Notes under the pieces: generated by a model | Database searches by the model: none | What the model saw: the letters and a program-made list of their open reading frames with translations, nothing else | Told to the model about the DNA's origin: nothing | NCBI RefSeq assembly: GCF_004959925.1 | Contig: NZ_SPUW01000003.1 | Coordinates: forward strand, 496,001-560,000 | Length of the DNA stretch: 64,000 nucleotides | Direction of reading: 5' to 3' | Source: Pseudooceanicola onchidii | Lineage (GTDB): Bacteria; Pseudomonadota; Alphaproteobacteria; Rhodobacterales; Rhodobacteraceae | Translations under genes and position numbers: made by a program | Shown: piece after piece, positions 24,964 to 32,951 of the stretch | Position numbering within the stretch: position 1 is the first letter of the stretch | Layout of the letters: every line of letters begins with the position of its first letter

Positions 24964-25977
24964 ATGACCAAGTACCTGTCTGGTGCAGCCGTCGCTGCGC
25001 TGTCCATCGCGATTGCGGCCCCGACTGTCGCTGAAGAATGGAACGTCTCTGTCTGGGGCAAGCGCCGCGCCTTCACCGAGCACGTGGAAAAGCTGGCCGA
25101 GCTGGTGTCGGAAAAGACCAACGGCGAGTTCACCATGAACATCTCCTACGGCGGTCTGTCCAAGAACACCGAGAACCTTGACGGCATCTCGATCGGTGCG
25201 TTCGAGATGGCGCAGTTCTGCGCGGGCTACCATGAAGACAAGAACCCGACGATCACCGTGCTGGAACTGCCGTTCCTGGGTGTGCGCAACCTCGAGGAAG
25301 AAGTCGCCGTCAGCCACATGATCTACGATCACCCGGCGGTGCAGGAAGACCTGGCGCGCTGGAACGCGAAGCTGCTGATGACCTCGCCGATGCCGCAGTA
25401 CAACCTCGTCGGTACCGGTGATCCGCGTTCGACCGTGGAAAGCTTCGACGGGATGCGCGTCCGCGCCACCGGCGGCCTGGGCGAAGCGTTCAAGGCCGTG
25501 GGCGGTGTGCCGACCTCCGTGCCGTCGAACGAAGCCTACAACGCCATGGAAGCGAACGTCGTCGACACCGTCGCCTTCGCCCAGCACGCGCACCTGTCGT
25601 TCCGCACGATCGACCAGGCCAAGTGGTGGACCGCGAACCTGAACCCGGGCACCGTGAACTGCCCGATCGTGGTCAACATCGACGCCTATGAAGGCCTGTC
25701 GGACGATCACCGCGAAGCGCTCGACAGCTCGGTCGATGAATCGATCCAGTACTACCTCGACAACTACCAGTCCAACGTCCTGACCAAGTGGGACGAAATC
25801 CTGGCAGAAAAGGGCGTGACCAAGGTCGAATTCTCGGACGAGGAACTGCAGAAGTTCCGCGACGCGACCAAGGGCATCGCCGACAAGTGGATTGAAGAGA
25901 AATCCGCGCAGGGCATCCCCGCGCAGGAGCTTTACGACATGGTCGTGGCCAAGCTGAACGAACTTCACGGCATGTGA
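24964..25977 (+). CDS. dctP: TRAP transporter solute-binding protein, DctP family
   Basis: The 337-residue periplasmic protein has a Sec signal (MTKYLSGAAVAALSIAIAAP, cleaved near VAEEW). The mature part has the DctP pattern: GEFTMNISYGGLSKNTENLDG, VRATGGLGEAFKAVGGVPTS, and VVDTVAFAQH. The key arginine region (MRVRATGG) that salt-bridges carboxylates is present, so an organic acid is the likely ligand. GGGAGG lies before the ATG. It is the first gene of dctPQM; the DctB-like kinase at 8 kb is not adjacent. Confidence 0.93.
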   Translation: MTKYLSGAAVAALSIAIAAPTVAEEWNVSVWGKRRAFTEHVEKLAELVSEKTNGEFTMNISYGGLSKNTENLDGISIGAFEMAQFCAGYHEDKNPTITVLELPFLGVRNLEEEVAVSHMIYDHPAVQEDLARWNAKLLMTSPMPQYNLVGTGDPRSTVESFDGMRVRATGGLGEAFKAVGGVPTSVPSNEAYNAMEANVVDTVAFAQHAHLSFRTIDQAKWWTANLNPGTVNCPIVVNIDAYEGLSDDHREALDSSVDESIQYYLDNYQSNVLTKWDEILAEKGVTKVEFSDEELQKFRDATKGIADKWIEEKSAQGIPAQELYDMVVAKLNELHGM

Positions 25978-26002
25978 TGAACGGCCCGCCCGACGGGCGG
26001 GA

Positions 26003-26031
26003 AGGGGCCCCGGTTCAGGACCGGGGCCCCT
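26003..26031 (+). terminator. Hairpin between dctP and dctQ
   Basis: A perfect 12-bp GC stem (26003-26014 with 26020-26031) and 5-base loop, with no strong T-run. A second small stem (CCCGCC/GGCGGG, 25985-26000) precedes it. Likely limits read-through so that binding protein exceeds permease. Confidence 0.65.
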
Positions 26032-26089
26032 GCACTTTCTGCATGACGCAGACTGACACACACACTGACAATGGACATGGGGGGTGCGA

Positions 26090-26722
26090 ATGGCTGGATC
26101 ATCTGCAGTACTCGAAGATGGCAGCACGCTAAGCCGGCTGGACCGCGGGATTTACCGGATCGAACGATTTCTGGGCGTGATCTCGGGGCTTTCGGTCCTG
26201 GCGCTGATGCTGCTGGCGGTGGTCTCGGTCTCGGGGCGGAACTTCTTCAACGCGCCGCTTCCGGGCTATGTCGACTGGATCCAGATCGCGATGCCGCTGA
26301 TCGCCTTCCTCGGCATCTCCTTCGCGCAGCGCGACGGCACGCACATCCGTATGGACATCGTCATCGGGCGGCTCAAGGGCCGGGCGCTGTGGACGGCCGA
26401 GCTGCTGACGACGCTGGCGACGCTGCTGCTGATCGCGCTGCTCATCTGGGGCAGCTGGGCGCACTTCGGGCGGTCGTTTGACTGGAACGCGCCGAACTTC
26501 AGCCGCGACAGCACCATCGACATCGGCCTGCCGCTCTGGCCTGCCAAGCTGCTGGTTCCGGTGGCCTTTTCGGTCATGGCGCTGCGCCTGACGCTGCAGC
26601 TCTGGGGCTACGTGGTGGCGATCGTAAAGGGCGGGGATGAACCGATCGCGGTGCCCCTCATGAAATCGGCGGCCGAACTGGCCGCGGAAGAGGCCGAGCA
26701 TGTCTCGGCCCTCGACAGGTAA
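26090..26722 (+). CDS. dctQ: TRAP transporter small permease, DctQ family
   Basis: The 210-residue protein has four predicted membrane segments (about residues 28-50, 60-78, 100-122 and 150-175), including YVDWIQIAMPLIAFLGISFA, as in DctQ. The ATG at 26090 has a GGGGGG site 5 bases upstream; a GTG at 26084 is possible. It pairs with DctM 9 bp downstream. Confidence 0.9.
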   Translation: MAGSSAVLEDGSTLSRLDRGIYRIERFLGVISGLSVLALMLLAVVSVSGRNFFNAPLPGYVDWIQIAMPLIAFLGISFAQRDGTHIRMDIVIGRLKGRALWTAELLTTLATLLLIALLIWGSWAHFGRSFDWNAPNFSRDSTIDIGLPLWPAKLLVPVAFSVMALRLTLQLWGYVVAIVKGGDEPIAVPLMKSAAELAAEEAEHVSALDR

Positions 26723-26731
26723 GGACGTGCC

Positions 26732-28132
26732 ATGAGCAGCATTGAAATCGGACTCTGGGTCTCGGGCGGGCTTCTCGTTCTGGTGGTTCTGGGGATGCGG
26801 GTGGCCTTTGCCGCCGGCGCCGCGGGCCTCGCGGGGCTGATCTGGATCTTCTGGGAAAAGAAGGACTACGCCTGGGACCAGCTTGGCTGGGCGCTTGGCG
26901 TGGCGGTCAAGACGGCGGGGCAGGTGCCCCATTCGAAGATCGCCAGCCAGGAGCTGTCGCTGATCCCGGTTTTCATCCTGATCGGCTACATGGCCTATTA
27001 CGCGGGCCTGACCACGGCGCTCTTCGACGCGGCGAAGAAATGGCTGGGCTGGCTGCCGGGCGGCATGGCGGTCTCGACGGTCTTCGCCACGGCGGGCTTC
27101 TCGGCGGTGTCGGGCGCCTCGGTCGCGACCTCGGCGGTCTTTGCCCGCATCGCCATCCCCGAAATGCTCAAGCTGGGCTATGACAAGCGCTTTGCGGCGG
27201 GCGTCGTGGCGGCGGGCGGCACGCTGGCCTCGCTGATCCCGCCCTCGGCCATCCTGGTGATCTACGCGATCATCGTGGAACAGGACGTGGGCAAGCTGCT
27301 GCTGGCGGGCTTCATCCCCGGCGTCTTCTCGGCCGTGGTCTACGGCGGCATCATCGTCGGCCTGGCGCTGCTGCGGCCAAGCCTCGGGCCGTCGGTCGGC
27401 GGCTTCAGTTGGGGCGAACGGATCAAGTCGCTCCTGCCGGCCTTCCCGATCTTCTTCGTGGTCTTCATCATCATCTCGTTCATCTACAACCCCTTCGGCG
27501 GCGACCCCCTGGGCACGCCGACCGAAGGCGGCGCGCTTGGCGCGGCGCTGATCTTCGTGATGGCGCTGGTGAAGGGCATGAAGTGGTCGGAACTGAAGGA
27601 CGCCCTGCTGGAAACTGCCAAGCTGGCCACGATGATCTTCACGATCATCTGGGGCGTGCTGATCTACGTGCGCTTCCTGGGCTTCGCCAACCTGCCGCGT
27701 GCCTTTTCGGAATGGATCCAGGGGCTGGACCAGTCGCCGATGATGACGCTGGTCATGATCCTGCTGGCCTACGCGGTGCTGGGCATGTTCATGGACGCGA
27801 TCGGGATGCTGCTTCTGACGCTCCCGGTGGTCTACCCGGCGGTCATGGCGCTGAACGGCGGCGACCTGGTGTCGGCGGCGGACAGCACCTTCGGCATGTC
27901 GGGTCCGATGTGCGCGGTGTGGTTCGGGATCCTGGTGGTCAAGATGGCAGAGTTCTGTCTGATCACGCCACCCATTGGGCTCAACTGCTTTGTCGTCGCG
28001 GGCGTGCGCCCCGAGGTGTCGGTGCAGGACGTGTTCCGCGGCGTGACGCCCTTCTTCGTGGCGGATGCGCTGACCATCGCGGGTCTGGTGGCCTTCCCGG
28101 GGATCGTGCTCTGGTTGCCCAGCCTCGTCTAG
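26732..28132 (+). CDS. dctM: TRAP transporter large permease, DctM family
   Basis: The 466-residue permease has about twelve membrane segments and DctM motifs such as GGTLASLIPPSAILVIYAII, GTPTEGGALGA and GMFMDAIGMLLLTLPV. It is the sodium-driven transport channel of the TRAP system. The insert between segments near residues 30-70 (WEKKDYAWDQLGW) is longer than in the shortest family members. Two composite repeats follow. Confidence 0.93.
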   Translation: MSSIEIGLWVSGGLLVLVVLGMRVAFAAGAAGLAGLIWIFWEKKDYAWDQLGWALGVAVKTAGQVPHSKIASQELSLIPVFILIGYMAYYAGLTTALFDAAKKWLGWLPGGMAVSTVFATAGFSAVSGASVATSAVFARIAIPEMLKLGYDKRFAAGVVAAGGTLASLIPPSAILVIYAIIVEQDVGKLLLAGFIPGVFSAVVYGGIIVGLALLRPSLGPSVGGFSWGERIKSLLPAFPIFFVVFIIISFIYNPFGGDPLGTPTEGGALGAALIFVMALVKGMKWSELKDALLETAKLATMIFTIIWGVLIYVRFLGFANLPRAFSEWIQGLDQSPMMTLVMILLAYAVLGMFMDAIGMLLLTLPVVYPAVMALNGGDLVSAADSTFGMSGPMCAVWFGILVVKMAEFCLITPPIGLNCFVVAGVRPEVSVQDVFRGVTPFFVADALTIAGLVAFPGIVLWLPSLV

Positions 28133-28145
28133 CGTGACCCGGGGT

Positions 28146-28284
28146 GAGGGGGCTGTCTGCCCCCTCGCGGCCCATGGGCCGCTCACCCCCGAGGATTTCC
28201 GACCAGGGGAAGACAGGCCGCCTGCTTCCCCTGGTTCTCATATCCCGGGGGAATTGGCCGCAGGCCAAGGGGGCAGAGCCCCCT
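28146..28284. repeat. Two inverted composite 3'-end repeats (copies 2 and 3)
   Basis: Copy 2 (minus orientation, 28146-28212) and copy 3 (plus orientation, 28225-28284) face each other by their CTTCCCC ends. Each has the CCTCGGGGG/CCCGGGGG block, a GGCC-type stem, and a hairpin: GGGGGCTGTCTGCCCCC at 28148-28164 and GGGGGCAGAGCCCCC at 28269-28283. They fill the junction between convergent dctM and the membrane glycosyltransferase gene; the last hairpin overlaps that gene's stop codon. Confidence 0.78.
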
Positions 28285-29842
28285 AATCGCGACGCTGCAG
28301 CAGGCGGAACCTGTCCGTGGCCTCGACCTGTTCGTATCCCGCTTCGATGAAGTCCTTCAGCTCGGGAAAGAGCTGAAGGTATTCGGCCGAGCTTTGCGGG
28401 CGGCCGGTGACCCAGGGCGTTGCGTCGCCGTCCTGCACCACGATGTGGCGGGGCGGGTCGGCCCGCAACCGGTCCATCAGGTCGGCGCTGTAGCGGCCGT
28501 CGTGGAAATCGACGACGAAGGGCCAGGCGTAGGGATAGCGATAGCGCGGCGGTTCCTGTGCCAGCAAGTAAAGCATCGTCTCATAACCCCAGACGAACAG
28601 GCTGTCGCCGGGAACCCGGTAGGCGGTCATCAGGCGGGCGAAGTCCTGGGTCGCGACCACGTCGAAGTCCGGTGGCATCGGCTGGAAGGCGTGGATGTCG
28701 CGGCGCGGTGCGTCGTTGAGCACGAGGTTCAGCGTCCGCGCCGTGCGGGGCCAGAGCGGGGTGGAGACAAGGCACCAGGCAAGCCCCAGAACGATCAGCC
28801 CCCGCGCCAGTACCGGTCGGCCCGTGCGCCGGGTCAGCGCCGTCAGCAGGGCCGCCATGAACATCCCCGAGAGGATCGCATAGACCGGGATCAGCGGCAT
28901 GAAGTGATAGGCAAACCCCTTGCCCTGCACATGCCCCGAAAGGAAGGCCGTCAGCCCCCAGATGGCGGTGACGGCGACAAACAGGCTTTCGCCGCGCATC
29001 AGCGCCGCCAGCCAGGGCAGCAGGCCTGCAAGGACGATCCAGGCCACAACCGGCGAGGGGCTGAGGATCACCATCACCTCGCGCAGCAGGCCGGGGCGTT
29101 GCGATCCGTAGGCGATATAGCCGCGGATATAGTTCTGGATCTCGAGGAAGGCGGTCAGCGCGCCGCCGATCCAGAGCGTCAGGACGATGCCGCCCAGTAC
29201 CAGCGCGCCGCCCAGCACATATAGCCCGAGGTCGGACCAGCGGAACCGCAGGGCGGGGCCTCCGGCGATCAGGGGTGCGAAGACCATGAGACCCGAGGCC
29301 ATGACGGTGTACTTGAACCCCACGCCCACGGCCAGCGCCGCGCCGCCCGCCAGCATCCACCAGCCGCGCCCGCGCACCGCCCTCCAGCCGCGCAGCAGGC
29401 ACAGCAGCGAGGCGATCACGGTCATGCCCGCCCAGCCGTCGGTCTGCGCATGTTCCCAGTAGGTGAGCGCGTAGTAGATCAGGGCAAAGCCGACACCGGC
29501 CAGGGCGGCCTCGGCCCGGGGGCGGCGCATCAGCTGCATCGCCCGGACCAGGCCCAGCACCGACAGCAGCACCACGCCCAGATCCCACAGGCGGATGGCC
29601 TGCATGTTGGCGCCGAAGACCATCTGCGACAGCCGGTGCATCAGCGTCGTGAGCGGCGGCTTGATGTTGTAGACGTCGCGATAGGTCGTCAGCCCTTCGC
29701 CCCAGGCATAGGCGATCGTGGCATGGATGCCCTGATCGCGGCCGAAGGGTTCGAAGACCGTGTGCCACCCCAGCACGATCACCGACAGGGCCGCGGCAAG
29801 GTAGGCGATCCGCCAACTGTCGCGCGGTGCGGTGTCTGTCAT
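28283..29842 (-). CDS. ArnT/PMT-like (GT-C fold) membrane glycosyltransferase
   Basis: The 519-residue protein has about ten to twelve hydrophobic segments and, in the first periplasmic loop, FEPFGRDQGIHATIAYAWGE followed by YRDVYNIKPPL. The Asp and the D-x-Y-N-x-K-P-P segment match the GT39/ArnT/PMT_2 family, which transfers sugars from polyprenyl phosphate. A soluble region (residues about 390-519) follows. The start at 29842 is chosen to match the first membrane helix (WRIAYLAAALSVIVLG). With the neighbouring polyprenyl-phosphate glycosyltransferase it probably decorates a surface glycan. Confidence 0.8.
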   Translation of the reverse strand: MTDTAPRDSWRIAYLAAALSVIVLGWHTVFEPFGRDQGIHATIAYAWGEGLTTYRDVYNIKPPLTTLMHRLSQMVFGANMQAIRLWDLGVVLLSVLGLVRAMQLMRRPRAEAALAGVGFALIYYALTYWEHAQTDGWAGMTVIASLLCLLRGWRAVRGRGWWMLAGGAALAVGVGFKYTVMASGLMVFAPLIAGGPALRFRWSDLGLYVLGGALVLGGIVLTLWIGGALTAFLEIQNYIRGYIAYGSQRPGLLREVMVILSPSPVVAWIVLAGLLPWLAALMRGESLFVAVTAIWGLTAFLSGHVQGKGFAYHFMPLIPVYAILSGMFMAALLTALTRRTGRPVLARGLIVLGLAWCLVSTPLWPRTARTLNLVLNDAPRRDIHAFQPMPPDFDVVATQDFARLMTAYRVPGDSLFVWGYETMLYLLAQEPPRYRYPYAWPFVVDFHDGRYSADLMDRLRADPPRHIVVQDGDATPWVTGRPQSSAEYLQLFPELKDFIEAGYEQVEATDRFRLLQRRD

Positions 29843-30018
29843 GGGGGCTCCGGACGTGCAGGGTTGAGGGCCGCGGCTTTGCCGACTTTGCTGCAATTTG
29901 CAACAATCCCTGCTGTGGCGCCATAAAATTACCAGAATGCGCGGAAACAATGCGTTCAAAGGGGCTGTCGTGGCGCGGGATCCGCGTCCGGTGCCCGCAT
30001 TGGTAAAGGTGATTGCGC

Positions 30019-31047
30019 ATGAACGTTTCCCCCCAGTTGCAGCAGGCGCTGCGCGACCGTGCGATGCGGCGCGGGCCGGTGCGCACGGTGTCCATCGTCG
30101 TGCCGTTTCTCAACGAGGCCGAGACGCTGGAACCCCTGCACCAGCGCATCACGCAAGTGATGGCAGGGCTTGAGCCCGCGCACGAAATCATCCTGGTCGA
30201 TGATGGGTCGGACGACGGCGGAGAGCTTGTGGCCGAGGCGCTGGCCGATCTGGACCCGCATGTCCGCGTGATCCGGTTCACCCGCAATTTCGGAAAGGCG
30301 GCGGCCCTGTCGGCGGGCTTCGCCGAGGCGCGGGGCGACGTGATCATCACGATGGACGCCGATCTGCAGGACGACCCGAAAGAGATCCCGCGCTTTCTGG
30401 CGCGGCTGGAACAGGGATTCGACGTGGTTTCGGGCTGGAAGCAGACGCGCCACGATCCGCTGGCCAAGACACTGCCGTCGAAGGTCTTCAACCGGATGAC
30501 CGCGCGGCTGTTCGACGTGGACCTGCATGACATCAACTGCGGCTTCAAGGCATATACCCGGCGCGCGGCCCGGCATCTGAACCTGTATGGAGAGCTGCAC
30601 CGGTTCACGCCCGCGCTGCTGCATGCGGCGGGCTACCGCGTGGCCGAGATCGCGGTGGAACATCATCCGCGTGCACACGGGCAGTCGAAATACGGCGCGA
30701 ACCGGATGATCAAGGGGATGCTCGACATCGTTACGGTCAAGCTGGTGACGCGCTACCAGTCGCGGCCGCTGCATTTCTTCGCCATGCTGGGGCTGCCTTT
30801 GTTGCTGATCGGGCTGGCGTTCATCACCTACCTGTCGGCACTTTGGCTGCTGGACATGGGGCCGATCGGGAACCGGCCGCTGCTGCTTATCGGCGTGCTG
30901 TTCACCGTGACCGGAACGCAGGTTCTGGGTGTCGGGCTGGTGGCCGAGCTGTTGCAGGCCGCAGGGTTGAAAGAGCGGGATAAATACGTTGTGGATCAGC
31001 GCTTTGGTGGCGACGTCCCGGTCGACGCGCGCGAGGTGCGGCTATGA
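30019..31047 (+). CDS. Family 2 glycosyltransferase, polyprenyl-phosphate sugar synthase type
   Basis: The 342-residue protein has a DPM1/GtrB-like GT2 domain (VSIVVPFLNEAETLEPL, ILVDDGSDDGG, DADLQDDP, NCGFKAYTRRA) and two C-terminal membrane helices (about residues 250-275 and 285-310). It most likely makes polyprenyl-phosphate-linked sugar at the inner membrane as donor for the GT-C enzyme. The ATG at 30019 has AAGGTG 7 bases upstream; a TTG at 30013 is the alternative. It overlaps the next gene by 4 bp. Confidence 0.88.
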   Translation: MNVSPQLQQALRDRAMRRGPVRTVSIVVPFLNEAETLEPLHQRITQVMAGLEPAHEIILVDDGSDDGGELVAEALADLDPHVRVIRFTRNFGKAAALSAGFAEARGDVIITMDADLQDDPKEIPRFLARLEQGFDVVSGWKQTRHDPLAKTLPSKVFNRMTARLFDVDLHDINCGFKAYTRRAARHLNLYGELHRFTPALLHAAGYRVAEIAVEHHPRAHGQSKYGANRMIKGMLDIVTVKLVTRYQSRPLHFFAMLGLPLLLIGLAFITYLSALWLLDMGPIGNRPLLLIGVLFTVTGTQVLGVGLVAELLQAAGLKERDKYVVDQRFGGDVPVDAREVRL

Positions 31048-31742
31048 TGCATCGCCAGATACGATCGGCCTATGTCCGGATGCTACGCGGGGCGCGGGCG
31101 GTGGCGCGCGGAACGGGTGTTCTTGAACGGCTCGAAGCCGGAGAGAGCCGACGGGCCCGATGGCTGCGGTCGCTGTTCGCGATCTATGATTTCGACGATC
31201 TGACGCGGCTGGACCTGCCGTGGTGGACCTTCGATGCCGTTGAGGAGGTTGAAGCTTTCCTAGCCGCCCGCCCGCAGGCGCGGGTGTTCGAATGGGGCTC
31301 TGGTGCCTCGACGCTGTGGTTGTCGAAACGCGCAGGCGAGGTGGTGTCGGTGGAACATGACCCGCAGTGGTTCGGCATGGTAACCGAACGGCTGACAGCA
31401 TTGCAGAATGTTCGGTTGCGTCACGCACCGGCCGAGGCCACGGGTGATGTAGCCTCGCGCAAGCCGGGGTTCGAAGGGCAGTTCTTTGACCGCTATGTCG
31501 CGGCGATCCGGGAAGAGGACGGGCTGTTCGACCTGATCGTCATCGACGGGCGCGCGCGCGAAGCCTGTCTGGAAGAAGCCAAATTGCGGCTGGCGCCGGG
31601 CGGTGTGATCGTTCTGGATGATTTCAAACGTGACCGGTACCGGGTGGCGGCGCGTGATAGCGGGCTGACGACGCGGGCGCTGGACGGGCTGGCCGTCTGT
31701 TTGCCGCTGCCGGATTCCACCGCGCTTTTGTCCCGGGGGTAA
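31044..31742 (+). CDS. SAM-dependent methyltransferase-like protein
   Basis: The 232-residue protein has motif I VFEWGSGASTLWLSKR, motif II VVSVEHDP and LFDLIVIDGRAREACL, then LAPGGVIVLDDF, as in methyltransferases of the class I type seen in polysaccharide loci. It is translationally coupled to the glycosyltransferase gene, so it may methylate the glycan or its donor. Substrate unknown. A composite repeat follows the stop. Confidence 0.78.
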   Translation: MMHRQIRSAYVRMLRGARAVARGTGVLERLEAGESRRARWLRSLFAIYDFDDLTRLDLPWWTFDAVEEVEAFLAARPQARVFEWGSGASTLWLSKRAGEVVSVEHDPQWFGMVTERLTALQNVRLRHAPAEATGDVASRKPGFEGQFFDRYVAAIREEDGLFDLIVIDGRAREACLEEAKLRLAPGGVIVLDDFKRDRYRVAARDSGLTTRALDGLAVCLPLPDSTALLSRG

Positions 31743-31753
31743 GGCGCTTGTTT

Positions 31754-31811
31754 GGGGGGCTTTGCCCCCCGTCCTGCGGACTCCCCCCAAGGTATTTCAG
31801 ACCAGAAGAAG
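31754..31811 (-). repeat. Composite 3'-end repeat element, copy 4
   Basis: Minus orientation: CTTCTTCTGGTC...ACCTTGGGGGG block, small TCC-GCA-GGA stem, and hairpin GGGGGGCTTTGCCCCCC (31754-31770). It occupies the 71-bp junction of the convergent methyltransferase and LAB_N genes. Confidence 0.72.
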
Positions 31812-31813
31812 TC

Positions 31814-32101
31814 TCAAGCTGCGCTGTTCTTGAGGGACAGTCGCAGGTTGTAGAGCATCAGGATCAGCGTCGCGGCCATGACGGCGAAGACCGAAAAGGA
31901 TCCGGTGCGCAGGCCCTCGATCGCGAGAAGCGCGGAGGCGAGGGAGCGGATCACGAAGAAGCGGGTGGAGACGACGGACTTGCCCGCGCGGCGGCTTTCC
32001 CAAGCTTGCAGCAGCCAGGATCCGAAGAAGAGAACGCCGCCGATGAGGCCGACGGCCTCGGCCCGCCAGTCGATCTGGAAAAGCTGGGTGATCTGCTCCA
32101 T
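31814..32101 (-). CDS. LAB_N-domain small membrane protein
   Basis: The 95-residue protein has three hydrophobic segments (about residues 17-34, 48-62 and 70-88). The pattern GLIGGVLFFGSWLLQAWESR, then VVSTRFFVIRSLASALL, matches the lipid-A-disaccharide-synthase N-terminal (LAB_N) domain as a stand-alone protein. Such proteins are common beside GtrB-like glycosyltransferases and GT-C enzymes, as here. Function unproven; a role in lipid or sugar transfer is inferred from context. Confidence 0.82.
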   Translation of the reverse strand: MEQITQLFQIDWRAEAVGLIGGVLFFGSWLLQAWESRRAGKSVVSTRFFVIRSLASALLAIEGLRTGSFSVFAVMAATLILMLYNLRLSLKNSAA

Positions 32102-32182
32102 GTCCGCCTCGTTGGTTTTGGGCGAAGGTAGCGGGGGGGCGGGGTTTGCGCAATCGGGGTCGGGTCGATGCTGACGTGGGTT

Positions 32183-32273
32183 GGCGGGGTGAACCCCGCC
32201 CTACGGCTCGGGACGTTCAAAACGGATCAGTTGGGTCGATCTGGCCACGGCGTAGGGCGGGGTTCACCCCGCC
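32183..32273. repeat. Perfect 23-bp inverted repeat pair, each with internal hairpin
   Basis: Units at 32183-32205 and 32251-32273 are exact reverse complements. Each has GGCGGGG-TGAA-CCCCGCC plus a CTACG tail. The 45-bp spacer is unremarkable. They lie between the LAB_N and pseudouridine synthase genes; the rest of the 181-bp gap shows nothing. The unit plan matches the single copy at 15624-15648. Confidence 0.75.
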
Positions 32274-32282
32274 GCCGGCACC

Positions 32283-32831
32283 TTAGGCGTCGCGCCACCG
32301 GCCGGGGGCGAGGTCGCCGAGCTTCCAGTCGCCGATGGCCACGCGGATCAGGCGCAGGCAGGGGTGGCCGACATGGGCGGTCATGCGGCGGACCTGGCGG
32401 TTGCGGCCTTCGGTGATGGTCAGTTCGATCCAGCAGTCCGGCACGGACTTTCGATACCGCACCGGGGGATCTCGATCCCAGAGCCAGCCGGGCGGGTCGA
32501 TACGGCGGGCTTTCGCGGGGCGGGTCGGGCCGTCCTTGAGGGTCACACCGCTGCGCAGCGCCTGAAGGGCGGCGTCATCCGGCAGGCCTTCGATTTGGGC
32601 AAGGTAGGTCTTGGGAGATTTGAACCGGGGGTGAGAGATCCGGGCCTGCAGTTTCCCGTCGTCGGTCAGGATCATCAGGCCTTCGCTGTCGCGATCCAGT
32701 CGACCGGCGGGGTAGACGCCGGGCAGGCCGATGTAGTTCGACAGGGTAGGGCGCGGCGAACCTTCGGTGCCGCGGTCGGTGAACTGCGACAGGACATCGA
32801 AGGGTTTGTTGAAGAGGATCGTGCGGGCCAT
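32283..32831 (-). CDS. rluE: rRNA pseudouridine synthase, RsuA/RluE type
   Basis: The 182-residue protein has the catalytic motif [18 protein letters not shown] (Asp in GRLD) and RNRQVRRM near the C-terminus, typical of the RsuA/RluB/E/F family. It lacks an N-terminal S4 domain, which favours RluE (23S rRNA uridine 2457 in E. coli numbering). The start at 32831 begins [14 protein letters not shown], the family consensus. Confidence 0.85.
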   Translation of the reverse strand: MARTILFNKPFDVLSQFTDRGTEGSPRPTLSNYIGLPGVYPAGRLDRDSEGLMILTDDGKLQARISHPRFKSPKTYLAQIEGLPDDAALQALRSGVTLKDGPTRPAKARRIDPPGWLWDRDPPVRYRKSVPDCWIELTITEGRNRQVRRMTAHVGHPCLRLIRVAIGDWKLGDLAPGRWRDA

Positions 32832-32951
32832 GGCCCGGGTTAGCATCGGGCGGGGATGCATACAATGAACGACCCGGCAGCATCGGGCCAGATGACGCTG
32901 CCAGGCCGTCCGGACAGGGTGAAGCGCCCTGCCATCCCTATGAAAGGGGCC

